The notes beneath the pieces were generated by a model. That model did not search any database. It was not told where the DNA came from and saw nothing but the letters and a program-made list of their open reading frames with translations. Position numbers and translations under genes: made by a program. A stretch of DNA of 64,000 nucleotides from Sphingobacteriales bacterium 44-61 (GTDB taxonomy: Bacteria; Bacteroidota; Bacteroidia; Chitinophagales; Chitinophagaceae): positions 1,719 to 65,718 of the forward strand of contig MKTW01000002.1 in the NCBI GenBank assembly GCA_001898405.1. The letters are read 5' to 3'. Below, one piece after another: positions 9,633 through 17,965 of this stretch (the stretch's first letter is position 1; the number at the start of each line of letters is the position of its first letter).

Positions 9633-9656
9633 AAAAAAACATACTGGTTAAGTATG
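9633..9656 (-). terminator. Minus-strand terminator
   Basis: Read on the minus strand, CATACT/AGTATG forms a six-base-pair stem followed by seven T. No long minus-strand gene ends here; it pairs with the promoter at 9967-9998. Confidence 0.6.
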
Positions 9657-9963
9657 CCTCAAAACTTTCGCCCGTTGATACGTAGATTTTGATTGGTTAC
9701 ATTACTGTAATCCACACCCTTTGCTTCATGCTGTCGAAGGGGTTGTGCTGCTCACCAATAGGCACAGCGCTAGACATAGTTGCCTTACTTCATATCATTG
9801 CTTTTCCTGGTAAGGTGTTCATCTGCTAAGAGTATCCCAATACCCTTATGATGTAACCTATGCATCTGCATAAGTTGCCTATTTATTTGGTTTTTGAATA
9901 CACTTCCGATAAGAAGGAATGAGCCTCGGAAGCTTTTTGGGGAGAAATAACCCTCAAAAATGA
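9657..9963 (-). other. Possible short minus-strand transcript, non-coding or decayed gene
   Basis: This stretch lies between a good Bacteroidota promoter and a terminator on the minus strand. It holds only tiny frames: a 28-codon frame ending at 9785 and a 26-codon frame starting with MSSAVPIGEQHNPFDSM a few bases later. Protein-like runs in different frames continue past the terminator, which looks like a decayed gene. A small RNA is the other reading. The rest of 9210-10139 shows no gene that I can support. Confidence 0.35.
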
Positions 9964-9966
9964 ATG

Positions 9967-9998
9967 CAAAGGTAAGAAGCAATATTGAAAAAAGCAAA
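9967..9998 (-). promoter_or_regulatory. Bacteroidota-type promoter, minus strand
   Basis: On the minus strand the -33 element TTTG (9995-9998) and the -7 element TACCTTTG (9967-9974) are 20 nt apart, fitting the TTTG/TAnnTTTG consensus. Transcription would start near 9960. Confidence 0.6.
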
Positions 9999-10139
9999 TA
10001 TGTAATTGATTTTATTTATTTTGATTACGCTGTTAGTAATAAGCAAATTGCTTTTGCGTTATTTTTGATTATTAAAAACAATCGCCTATTAAATAAGAAG
10101 TTCAGACTGACATATTTTTTGCGTTTTGCATACTGTCCT

Positions 10140-10254
10140 CTTGCCTGAAAACCCGCTAAATTTTAAGAACAACAAGGAAGTAAAGCAATCGCCCCGATAT
10201 GGGGTGACTTGCGTTACTTGTTGTTCAAGGTTCTTAGCGGGACCATCAGGCAAG
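10140..10254. repeat. 115-bp imperfect hairpin (MITE-like or recombination site)
   Basis: Three arm blocks pair across a short loop: CTTGCCTGA with TCAGGCAAG, CCCGCTAA with TTAGCGGG, and GAACAACAAG with CTTGTTGTTC. Inside, a further 10-11 bp pair with one mismatch and a 4-base bulge, and CCCC/GGGG closes a five-base loop at 10196-10200. The right arm is not followed by a T-run, so it is not a normal terminator. Confidence 0.8.
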
Positions 10255-10305
10255 GGTAACTGTCAAGTTCACCCTATTTTTTGTCCATATAAAACCATAC
10301 TCAAA

Positions 10306-10767
10306 ATGAAAATACTCTACGCTCTGTTCATCTCATTAATAAGTCTGACAGCTTTTAGCTGTTCAAAAGGGGATGATTTTGATTCTACACAGAAAGAAGA
10401 GATCAAAACAGGTATCTATACCGGGTTTCTAGGCAATATCCCATATGGTATTTCCATTTTGGATTTTAAGATTGAAGTTTCAAAGATCAGTGAAGGGAAA
10501 TATGCTGTTCGTCAGATAACCAATAGCTCACTACCCACGTTTTATTTAACGATGAATACTGCGATTACAGAAGAAGATATTCTCTTGGAAAAAGGTGGAT
10601 ATTATAAAGCTACTATCCCTTATCAAACGAGCGGGAATGAGATTGTAAAAGGTGATGGCAATGGGGAAGAAGATGCAGGGTTTTATGTTCCTCAAAAGCG
10701 TTTAACCTTCAGCATTCAGATCAATAATGCGGGTTATAGAATAGCATTTAGCGGAATAAAAGAATAA
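10306..10767 (+). CDS. Small lipoprotein, unknown function
   Basis: 153 residues starting at the ATG at 10306. Residues 1-19 form a lipoprotein signal ending in LTAFSC, so the mature protein begins at the cysteine and is probably on the outer membrane. The rest is rich in strands (ISILDFKIEVSKISEGKYAVRQI) and ends with FSIQINNAGYRIAFSGIKE, like small Bacteroidota lipoproteins of beta-sandwich type. A frame start further upstream would run through the hairpin at 10140-10254 and is unlikely. Another lipoprotein gene follows after 12 bp. Confidence 0.75.
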   Translation: MKILYALFISLISLTAFSCSKGDDFDSTQKEEIKTGIYTGFLGNIPYGISILDFKIEVSKISEGKYAVRQITNSSLPTFYLTMNTAITEEDILLEKGGYYKATIPYQTSGNEIVKGDGNGEEDAGFYVPQKRLTFSIQINNAGYRIAFSGIKE

Positions 10768-10779
10768 AGTAACTGTTTT

Positions 10780-11733
10780 ATGAGGGTATTCAATTTATTG
10801 AAAGGGTTACCTGTTTTATTATTTCTAACTTCTTGCAACGAGAAGGGAGGGAGGCATTTGACAAGCTCCTTGAAAGATTCAGTGAGGGTTGATGTTTCAA
10901 AATATCCAAGACTGCTTGAAGAATACAAGAAAGAACCGCTGATAAATGACACCATCCTGCTTGGTTTCAGGATAGGAATGCCATTGGTTGAGGCGAAGGC
11001 AAGAATAACGGATTTATTGAGGCAAAATGTGCTTATTGAGAATGACGAAAACATATTTTATTTAATTCCAGTAGATGAATGGTGCAGTGAGGATAAGGAT
11101 TCAGTCCACCAGTTTGTTACAAAGCTATCCTTTTCGTTTAAGGATAATAGACTAACCCGGATTTATGTCAAATTGTTTGCCCCGCGTTTTTATATTACAC
11201 CGATAAGATTCAGACGTAGTGAGGAAGAAATGTCAAATGATCCAATTTATCAGGAGTATAGAAAAATTGTGGGAGATTCGTTTTACTATGCAAGTCGAGC
11301 AGAAATGAACGACCCGAAATTTTACAAAGGAGAGTTGCAATTACTCTTTGATGATCAGTTATTGAGTCTTTTTGAAATAAAGTATGGCCCTGCAAGGCAT
11401 ATTCTTCTTCCAAACGAAAAATCTTTAGTGCATGAGATTACCCGGATATGGATAGATAAAGGGAGATTAATTAAGCTTTCCCTTGATACAGGATATAGTC
11501 GCATCGCCGAACAATATCTTTCTAGAAATGTCCCCGTATCAAAAGCAGATTATTCCCATTTAATTCCTATCGGCGGCTTGCTATATTCATCTATCCCTTC
11601 TGAAATTCATTTTTATCAAGCAGTAGATATGATTTCAAAGGAGCTAGGAAAACAGTTGGATTCTATCATGAGATCAAATGAAGATGACCGAGAATTACGA
11701 GAAAAGGTAAAGGTTGATAAAATCGGAATATGA
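10780..11733 (+). CDS. Lipoprotein, unknown function
   Basis: 317 residues with a signal peptide ending in LLFLTSC (Cys about residue 19). The mature part is charged and soluble with no motif I recognise. A segment near residue 60 (LGFRIGMPLVEAKARITDLL) resembles the start of small SmpA/DUF-type repeats that sense a gradient in length, but this is weak. The gene is 12 bp downstream of the previous lipoprotein and likely shares its message. Confidence 0.7.
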   Translation: MRVFNLLKGLPVLLFLTSCNEKGGRHLTSSLKDSVRVDVSKYPRLLEEYKKEPLINDTILLGFRIGMPLVEAKARITDLLRQNVLIENDENIFYLIPVDEWCSEDKDSVHQFVTKLSFSFKDNRLTRIYVKLFAPRFYITPIRFRRSEEEMSNDPIYQEYRKIVGDSFYYASRAEMNDPKFYKGELQLLFDDQLLSLFEIKYGPARHILLPNEKSLVHEITRIWIDKGRLIKLSLDTGYSRIAEQYLSRNVPVSKADYSHLIPIGGLLYSSIPSEIHFYQAVDMISKELGKQLDSIMRSNEDDRELREKVKVDKIGI

Positions 11734-12084
11734 TTTGTGTAATAGAAATAACCTATTCTTGTTACTGGTGAATTAACTGTTTAAATGCTTTATGAAAGAA
11801 ATAGAAGAGGCGGTATTATCTTCATAAAACCCCAGCTTAGAAATGCCCTTTTTCCTTTCATTGTCTAGTTACTAATACTATGGCATTTATTTGTTATTGC
11901 AGATAAATAATTTCCCTTCCTCAGATTTATTGGTAAATATGCTTTCTACACGTGTGAGTGATCAAGTACCCTATCTTCAACACCTCCCCATCTGACCTTT
12001 GACACTGCTTCACTCCCCGGGGCCTTGTACCCTGAAGATTTAATAGGGAGCAGAAGCAAATCTTCAAATTCAAAAATATTTACG
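11734..12084. other. Intergenic stretch without recognised features
   Basis: 351 bases with stops in all frames. I see no RNA gene, hairpin or repeat that I would stand behind; a promoter for the downstream cluster is expected here. Confidence 0.5.
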
Positions 12085-12432
12085 ATGGTTACGATTACGA
12101 ACTACTTTGTCAGGGAGACAAAGGAAGGAAAGGCATTTATTGCCTTGGAACTGCAAGGTGAGCTGGAAATGATACAGTCCACGGAAACAGGCAATTTCTA
12201 TGCTACTGCAAAACGGTGTACGATCTCTTCCACCTTCAGCGAAGAGGTAGCTAAAAACCTGTTGGGAAAACAACTCCCTGGCAGAATTGAGCGCATCCAA
12301 ACTGAACCCTATGAGTATACGATCAAGGCGACAGGAGAGGTTATTACCCTTGTTCACCGGTATGTGTATTATCCTGAAGAAAAGCAGCAAATGACACTGG
12401 AAAGACCAGTGGAAAGCATGATGGCAATGTAA
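12085..12432 (+). CDS. Small protein beside Sak4-like ATPase, possible OB fold
   Basis: 115 residues from ATG 12085. The sequence alternates strands (VTITNYFVRET, KAFIALELQGELEMIQ, NFYATAKRCTISSTF) in the way of a single-strand DNA-binding OB fold, and its neighbour is a recombination ATPase. No family is recognised, so the SSB-like role is inference. A terminator-like hairpin separates it from the next gene. Confidence 0.65.
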   Translation: MVTITNYFVRETKEGKAFIALELQGELEMIQSTETGNFYATAKRCTISSTFSEEVAKNLLGKQLPGRIERIQTEPYEYTIKATGEVITLVHRYVYYPEEKQQMTLERPVESMMAM

Positions 12433-12438
12433 GTAATG

Positions 12439-12467
12439 GGCGGGTTTACAACCTGCCTTTATTTTTT
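12439..12467 (+). terminator. Terminator or attenuator between cluster genes
   Basis: GGCGGGTT pairs with AACCTGCC across a three-base loop, followed by TTTATTTTTT. It lies 21 bp before the next ATG. Confidence 0.7.
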
Positions 12468-12487
12468 CATTCTTAAAGAACAGATCA

Positions 12488-13381
12488 ATGGAACTGAAAC
12501 AAGCACAAAGAAAACAAGCGAAGATCAAATTAGGGATTCAGGGATGTTCAGGTAGCGGCAAAACAATGGGGGCATTACTACTCGCTTATGGACTATGCGG
12601 GAACTGGAACAAGATAGCGGTGATTGATACCGAAAACTACTCCGCTTCTTTATATGCCCATCTGGGAGCATTTTCGGTGGTAAATATCGCTGCTCCCTTT
12701 TCACCGGAGAAATACAGGGATGCCATTAAACTCTGTGAGGATGCAGGCATGGAGGTGATAATTCTTGACAGCATTTCCCATGAATGGGAAGGGGCTGGTG
12801 GCATTTTGGATATTCACGGGAATATGGCAGGGAATTCTTTTACCAATTGGAGTAAACTGACACCTCGCCACAACGGGTTTGTACAGGCAATACTGCAAAG
12901 CCCTGTTCATGTCATTGGTACCATCCGCAGCAAGCAGGAATATGTGCTTAGCGAAAGAAATGGTAAGCAAATGCCGGAAAAAGTAGGATTAAAAGGGGTT
13001 ACAAGAGAAGGCATGGATTATGAGTTTACCCTTGTATTCGATGTGGACATAAAACACCATGCCATTGCTTCAAAAGACAGAACCGGGTTGTTTGCAGATA
13101 AACCAGCCTTTATAATCTCTGTTGATACAGGGCTGCAGATCCTGAACTGGTGCAATCAGGGAGAAGTAACTGAAAGTCCTGTACCTGATTTTACCCAAAG
13201 AATCAATGACTGCAAGAGCATTGAAGAGCTGGGAGCACTCTATTTCAATAATGCAGCTTTTCAACAATCTCACAAGCAGTTCTTCTCCAAACGGAGAATA
13301 GAGCTTAAGCAAGCTGCACCAGCAGTAACCCCCAATTTATCACCTTTAAATTTCGCTGAAAATGGAAATAATCCAAAATAA
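12488..13381 (+). CDS. AAA_24 P-loop ATPase, Sak4-like
   Basis: 297 residues. Walker A GCSGSGKT is at residues 19-26 and Walker B VIILD at 90-94, with a RecA-like core (AVIDTEN after the first strand; DSISHEWEG after Walker B). This pattern fits the AAA_24 family (PF13479), which holds phage Sak4 single-strand annealing ATPases. It probably helps recombination of the element together with the small protein upstream. The last 20 bases overlap the next gene, so translation of the pair is likely coupled. Confidence 0.85.
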   Translation: MELKQAQRKQAKIKLGIQGCSGSGKTMGALLLAYGLCGNWNKIAVIDTENYSASLYAHLGAFSVVNIAAPFSPEKYRDAIKLCEDAGMEVIILDSISHEWEGAGGILDIHGNMAGNSFTNWSKLTPRHNGFVQAILQSPVHVIGTIRSKQEYVLSERNGKQMPEKVGLKGVTREGMDYEFTLVFDVDIKHHAIASKDRTGLFADKPAFIISVDTGLQILNWCNQGEVTESPVPDFTQRINDCKSIEELGALYFNNAAFQQSHKQFFSKRRIELKQAAPAVTPNLSPLNFAENGNNPK

Positions 13382-14345
13382 TGAAGTAGCGATTTTTGAA
13401 AGGGAAATGTTGCAGGAACCAGTTTCTACCAGCAAACCCTTTATTCAGGCAAACACGATAGAATCTTCTTTAGAGGAGATCAAAGATCAGCACGTAATCC
13501 CGGTTTTTATTAAAGATAATGAGCCGGTGATCTCCCATGCGGACTTTATCGAATCCATGGCAGCGTTAGCGCAGGAGATATACCCCGCAGAAACGATTTT
13601 AAGACCTTCTGTAAGGCTGTCTCATGCCATTAAGGGTAGAATCCCTGAAGCAAGGAATAAACCCGCAAATCAACTCTTAGAGCATGAAAAGACCCTGTAC
13701 TATGAACGCATGGCCTTTATTATTGAAATTCCCAGCATCGCTGATGAGATTGATGGAAATCTGCTATCGCTGACAATGGGAGGAGTAAAAGCATATAACC
13801 TCGATAATCTCAATAACAGAAAAGGAGCGGATGAACATTTTAAAATATTCATCGGGTTCAAAAATACCGTGTGTGCAAACCTTTGTATCTGGACAGATGG
13901 TTTTATGGATGATTTGAAAGTTAAAAGTGCAGGACAGCTTAAAGCCTGTATCCGAACACTGGTAGAGGGCTATAATGCCAGTTTTCACCTTCACCATCTT
14001 CGGAAATTGAAAGATCACCATCTATCAGAGCAACAATTTGCACACCTGATCGGAAGAAGCAGAATGTACCACCACTTGCCTGATGCCGTGAAAAGCTCAA
14101 CTACGCCTCTTTTGTTAAGCGATTCCCAATTAAGCACGGTAGTAAAGGATTATTACCGGGATCATTCCTTTTGTAAGGATAGCGAGGGAAATATCAATTT
14201 ATGGCGATTGTATAACCTGTTAACCAGTTCCAATAAATCATCTTATATAGATACGTTCATGAACCGTTCAGTGAATTCGCTTCAATTTGTGGAAGGGTTA
14301 CGCCATGCGTTGGAACAAAAGGAAACGAGTTGGTTTCTCAACTAA
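13362..14345 (+). CDS. DUF3871 family protein
   Basis: 327 residues. The middle and end (RPSVRLSHAIKGRIPEARNKPA, TMGGVKAYNLDNL, SSYIDTFMNRSVNSLQF...WFLN) match what I recall of DUF3871, a family mostly found on Bacteroidota mobile DNA. Its biochemical job is not known. It overlaps the Sak4-like gene by 20 bases and is followed by a terminator. Confidence 0.8.
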   Translation: MEIIQNNEVAIFEREMLQEPVSTSKPFIQANTIESSLEEIKDQHVIPVFIKDNEPVISHADFIESMAALAQEIYPAETILRPSVRLSHAIKGRIPEARNKPANQLLEHEKTLYYERMAFIIEIPSIADEIDGNLLSLTMGGVKAYNLDNLNNRKGADEHFKIFIGFKNTVCANLCIWTDGFMDDLKVKSAGQLKACIRTLVEGYNASFHLHHLRKLKDHHLSEQQFAHLIGRSRMYHHLPDAVKSSTTPLLLSDSQLSTVVKDYYRDHSFCKDSEGNINLWRLYNLLTSSNKSSYIDTFMNRSVNSLQFVEGLRHALEQKETSWFLN

Positions 14346-14350
14346 ATCAG

Positions 14351-14377
14351 GGGTTGGTTAACTACCAGCCCTTTTTT
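14351..14377 (+). terminator. Terminator after DUF3871 gene
   Basis: GGGTTGGT pairs with ACCAGCCC across TAACT and is followed by six T, six bases after the stop codon. Confidence 0.85.
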
Positions 14378-14396
14378 ATTATTAAGCAAAATTAGT

Positions 14397-14639
14397 ATGA
14401 TGCAAAAATATATAGTCAAGTATTGTGATCATAACAGCATTCTACTGATAAACCCGGTAGGGGTATTGAAGAAAGTGTATTGCCCGTTCAGGGTGAGATG
14501 CATAAATCCTATCGGGGATTTTACCCCGGATATGTGGTTATGGGTAGAAGAAGTGGCTGAAGGAAATCGTGAATTGATTTATACGATTCTTGGTCGCCCT
14601 TACGCACACCATCAGTTTATCATTTTAACTACCTTTTAA
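14397..14639 (+). CDS. Small hypothetical protein
   Basis: 80 residues, beginning with two Met codons. It is rich in Tyr, Cys and hydrophobic residues (KYIVKYCDHNSILLI, YCPFRVRC) without a clear membrane segment. I recognise no family. It is one of several small genes between the Sak4-like set and the tandem paralogues. Confidence 0.55.
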   Translation: MMQKYIVKYCDHNSILLINPVGVLKKVYCPFRVRCINPIGDFTPDMWLWVEEVAEGNRELIYTILGRPYAHHQFIILTTF

Positions 14640-14694
14640 TCGAAGACGATGCCGGGATAGGGAAAATTACTTAATGAGGATTTAAAGAAAAAAG

Positions 14695-15096
14695 ATGAAA
14701 AACGAAATTAATGAACAGCCTGATGAAAGAAGCGTCAGGCTTTCCACACGTATGCCATATCAATTTTACATACTCTGCAAATTGATCGAAGTAAATCCCA
14801 CAGTAATTCTTATTGATTTCATGCGAAATATAGGAATGGATTATCAGTCTATGGGCGAATTGCAGAGAACGAAAGCTATGGAATATTTTATGAGCTGTAA
14901 ATACGGACATTCCCACTACTCTGAGGAAGAAATGAAAAAGATATTCAAAGAAATGGAATGCCTTGTTGCCTTGTTTCCTGAAGAGAATGATGCAAAGCTG
15001 ATTGATTTATATGTTGCTTGGAAAGAAAGACATCAATCTTTTTGGTTTGATAGATGGTTCTTCCGGGCAAGGCGATCTAAAAAGGTGAAGACCTAA
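14695..15096 (+). CDS. Hypothetical protein, tandem paralogue A
   Basis: 133 residues, soluble, helical. It shares clear patterns with the next gene: MPxQFYxLCKLIE near residue 22, DFMxNxGM, REYFxSCxYG, an acidic FKEM segment, and a Trp-rich end (FWFDRWFFRARR). The two are 30 bp apart, so this is a tandem duplication that has since diverged to roughly 45 percent by eye. Function is unknown; the Arg/Lys-rich tail could bind nucleic acid. Confidence 0.7.
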   Translation: MKNEINEQPDERSVRLSTRMPYQFYILCKLIEVNPTVILIDFMRNIGMDYQSMGELQRTKAMEYFMSCKYGHSHYSEEEMKKIFKEMECLVALFPEENDAKLIDLYVAWKERHQSFWFDRWFFRARRSKKVKT

Positions 15097-15126
15097 TATG
15101 TTATCATTTATTCAAAATTTTAATCA

Positions 15127-15519
15127 ATGGCAAGAATAAATAAGAAGGATATAGAAAAGCGGTTGCTGGAATATTCTACGATAATGCCTGCCCAATTCTA
15201 TTTATTGTGTAAGCTCATCGAAAAAGAACCCGGAGACATTCTGCATGATTTTATGCACAATGTAGGAATGGAAAGTTTGGGATTAAGAGATACTCAAAAG
15301 AGCAATGCAAGAGAGTATTTTATCAGTTGTGAGTATGGGCAGGATTTCTATACAGAAGATGACTTGCGAAATATTTTCAAGGAAATGGATTCAATGGGCT
15401 CATTATATCCGGGCAAAGGGGATGATAGGAAATTAATTGACCTACATGCCACTTGGCGGGATAAATACCATGAATATTGGTTTGAAAAATGGTTTTTAAA
15501 GGTAAGGCGAAAGCAATAA
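15127..15519 (+). CDS. Hypothetical protein, tandem paralogue B
   Basis: 130 residues and the partner of the gene just before it. Conserved Cys in LLCKLIE and SCEYG, and Trp in YWFEKWFL, are kept in both. A terminator follows 40 bp after the stop, ending this cluster. Confidence 0.7.
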   Translation: MARINKKDIEKRLLEYSTIMPAQFYLLCKLIEKEPGDILHDFMHNVGMESLGLRDTQKSNAREYFISCEYGQDFYTEDDLRNIFKEMDSMGSLYPGKGDDRKLIDLHATWRDKYHEYWFEKWFLKVRRKQ

Positions 15520-15559
15520 GCTAAGGTTTACCGCAGTTGTCTTGTTAAGTGATTAATTC

Positions 15560-15594
15560 GGGGATAAGCAAAAAGGCTTACTCCCCTTTATTTT
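15560..15594 (+). terminator. Terminator closing the Sak4/DUF3871 cluster
   Basis: GGGGATAAGC pairs with GCTTACTCCCC (one bulge) and leads into TTTATTTT. Confidence 0.8.
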
Positions 15595-15768
15595 ACATAT
15601 TATTAGAAAAATGGCTTTGGTTTGTGTATTTTGTAAAAAAACGACTAGTGAAACATTGTAATTTAATGAATTTCAATCTGTTGTATTTGTTTTATTTTAG
15701 TTGAAGAATAATAAATATAGGTCTTGCTAAAAAAATTAGTATTTTTATTAAATCTTAACCTTATTACT

Positions 15769-16773
15769 ATGGAATTAAAGAATATCATTATTCACAAACT
15801 TGAAAAGAAGCAAGGGGGAAATGCCAAACTCACTAAAGCATCCAAAGAACTTATTGTTACGGATGTTCACAGGCAGTTTATGAGCGAAGTAAAAAATGTG
15901 TACTATAAAAAGTCCAATCCCCAATATGGAGTATTCGATACAGTTGAAGATAGCTATCCTTTTCAGAAGTATTTAAATGAATACTTAAGCCTAGCTGTTA
16001 ACTTTTATATTTTTACCGTCAATGCAATTACACACTTTGAAAAGGTAATAAATGAGATATCAAATGCGACAGGAGGGTATGTCTTATTTTGTCATTTTGA
16101 AACTACAGAGGAGTTTATCGCAACAATAATGTTGAACGATAAGCAAAGTTACATAATAAATGACAATCTCGATATTAACGCTAACTTCAGATTAGATATT
16201 GAGAAACTAGATGTTGCAAACTTTACAAATTGTTCAAAGTGGAACAACAATGATGATGTTTATCTGTCCTTTACTCGTGGTAAGAAAGATGTATCAAATT
16301 ATTTTAAAAAATTCATAGGATGTACGGACTATACTTCAGCAAAAGAAGTTTCAGAAAATTTAAAACGTGCACTATCAGACTATTTTCTTAAGAATAACTT
16401 CGATAAAAAGCAAGCTGAAGAAATAAAAGCAACAATTTATAATTATTGTGAACAAAAGTTAAAGGGAAAGGAAGATATCAGCCTGACTGCTATTTCAGCA
16501 TTTGTAAACAACGACAACCCTGAAGCTTTTCAAGAGTTTGCCTCTTCTGAAGAGTATCAAATAAGTGCCACTTTTAAAGGCCATAACACTCTCCGAAGCC
16601 TTAAATATTATTCTTTTAAGAGTAAGGATTTATCAATAATGTTTGACGGAAAATTACTCGATACAAAAATATTTTATAATGAAGCAAAAAATCAGCTACT
16701 AATCAAGGAAGTCCCTGATGATTTAAAGTCTCAGTTGAGTAAGAAAATGCCTACAGGTGAGGACAATGAGTAA
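15769..16773 (+). CDS. NdpA/YejK-type nucleoid-associated protein
   Basis: 334 residues from ATG 15769. The N-terminal half (IIIHKLEKKQGG, then the helical VYYKKSNPQYGVFD region) and a middle part carrying FTRGKKDVSNYFKKFIGC are the hallmarks of the 37-kDa nucleoid-associated family PF04245. Chromosomal YejK/NdpA binds DNA broadly, but this copy lies in an AT-rich accessory region and heads an operon with a membrane protein and an FRG protein. Its stop overlaps the next start by 8 bases (ATGAGTAA), showing tight coupling. I infer a sensing or DNA-binding part of a defence system. Confidence 0.85.
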   Translation: MELKNIIIHKLEKKQGGNAKLTKASKELIVTDVHRQFMSEVKNVYYKKSNPQYGVFDTVEDSYPFQKYLNEYLSLAVNFYIFTVNAITHFEKVINEISNATGGYVLFCHFETTEEFIATIMLNDKQSYIINDNLDINANFRLDIEKLDVANFTNCSKWNNNDDVYLSFTRGKKDVSNYFKKFIGCTDYTSAKEVSENLKRALSDYFLKNNFDKKQAEEIKATIYNYCEQKLKGKEDISLTAISAFVNNDNPEAFQEFASSEEYQISATFKGHNTLRSLKYYSFKSKDLSIMFDGKLLDTKIFYNEAKNQLLIKEVPDDLKSQLSKKMPTGEDNE

Positions 16774-17935
16774 GTCTATACTATACACATTTGTTGATAT
16801 TCAAAAACAGTTATCTCAGTATAAATTTGATAAAGGTGAGATAACAGGGAATCTTTTACTTAATCGAAGCAACCTTGAAGAAATAAAAGAATTATCTAAA
16901 AGCGAAATAGTCGAGAATTTTTTAATTATAAACGGAACTACTATTTCTTTGGAGCATGCAATTTCTTTTTTGGGTGCCGAAGTTTCCATTACTGCATACT
17001 TAAGAAATATACCAGACGGTTTTTTTTATGACAGCGAGGCTGATTTTATTGCAAAAAACAAATATTATCAGCCTAAGGAAGTATTTTATATTAAAAGCAT
17101 TGACTATTATTCCGATGCTGATGTAAACCAAAACTTACTAAATAAAGTAAATGATGTTCATCGGTTCATTAGATTAATGGAAGAAATAGCAGATGTTGTT
17201 CTTGAAGAGGCTGATAACACAAGGGTGCTAATCCTATTTCAAAAAAGGAAGATTTTAATGCCGATTATTTATAATCAAAATCATTTAAGGGCCATACCCT
17301 TTTTAGAGGACCTTGAAAAGCAACTTTGTTCTTCACATGACAAAGAAGAAAGAATATCCATCTTTAAGTCAGAGATAGTTACATTTTTATTGGAAATCCC
17401 CGAGGGTGAAAGGTTTGGAAAACTTATTACAATGCTAGACATAATTTATGATAATTATCTAAAAAGTCATTTATTATATTTAGAAAAGTTTTCTTACCAT
17501 GATTTAAAATCAGAGATTGATGCAGATAAATTGGAATTTACAAAAAAGATATATTCGACAGTGAATGATATTCAGACAAAATTGATTGCTGTTCCGGCTG
17601 CTTTCTTATTAATACTCTCACAATTTGATTTTACAGGGGAATCCGACACAAAAAATTTATTAATCGTCATCGCTTCAATTCTGTTTTCTGGATTATTGGA
17701 AATTCTGTTACGAAATCAGTTTGGTGTTCTTAAATATATTGAAGTTGAGATAAAGGATTTAAGAAATGAGCTTTCAAATAAGGACACAAAACTTGATTTA
17801 TCGGAGTTTGTTACTTCATTTGCTGATCTCCAACCATTGATGGATAAGCAAAGATGCTATCTATGGATATTTAGAAGTATTGTTTGGCTAGTGAGCCTGG
17901 TATCCATTTTTATGTTCTTTTGCTTTAAGAAATAA
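16766..17935 (+). CDS. Three-TM protein of NdpA-FRG operon
   Basis: 389 residues from ATG 16766. Residues 1-265 are soluble with a helical stretch at about 120-150 and no motif I know. Hydrophobic segments lie at about 271-288, 297-315 and 366-387, with an acidic coiled stretch (EVEIKDLRNELSNKD) between the second and third. It is translated with the NdpA gene and 30 bp ahead of the FRG gene. Such soluble-plus-TM proteins in defence operons often act as membrane-damaging effectors, but that is inference here. Confidence 0.7.
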   Translation: MSKSILYTFVDIQKQLSQYKFDKGEITGNLLLNRSNLEEIKELSKSEIVENFLIINGTTISLEHAISFLGAEVSITAYLRNIPDGFFYDSEADFIAKNKYYQPKEVFYIKSIDYYSDADVNQNLLNKVNDVHRFIRLMEEIADVVLEEADNTRVLILFQKRKILMPIIYNQNHLRAIPFLEDLEKQLCSSHDKEERISIFKSEIVTFLLEIPEGERFGKLITMLDIIYDNYLKSHLLYLEKFSYHDLKSEIDADKLEFTKKIYSTVNDIQTKLIAVPAAFLLILSQFDFTGESDTKNLLIVIASILFSGLLEILLRNQFGVLKYIEVEIKDLRNELSNKDTKLDLSEFVTSFADLQPLMDKQRCYLWIFRSIVWLVSLVSIFMFFCFKK

Positions 17936-17965
17936 TCTGAACTTATAGGATTCATTTGAGCTATT

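Noticed and set aside
9619-9759. GTGAGCAGC/GCTGCTCAC inverted repeat as ends of a MITE
   Set aside because: Nine bases at 130 bp spacing is too little evidence and no target repeat is seen.
9960-10148. 62-codon plus-strand frame
   Set aside because: Low-complexity AT-rich DNA that overlaps a better minus-strand promoter.
10126-10305. Upstream extension of the lipoprotein frame through the foldback
   Set aside because: The signal peptide and ATG at 10306 fit better, and the extension is the hairpin itself.
12085-15519. Complete prophage
   Set aside because: No capsid, terminase, portal or tail genes; only recombination-type genes are present.
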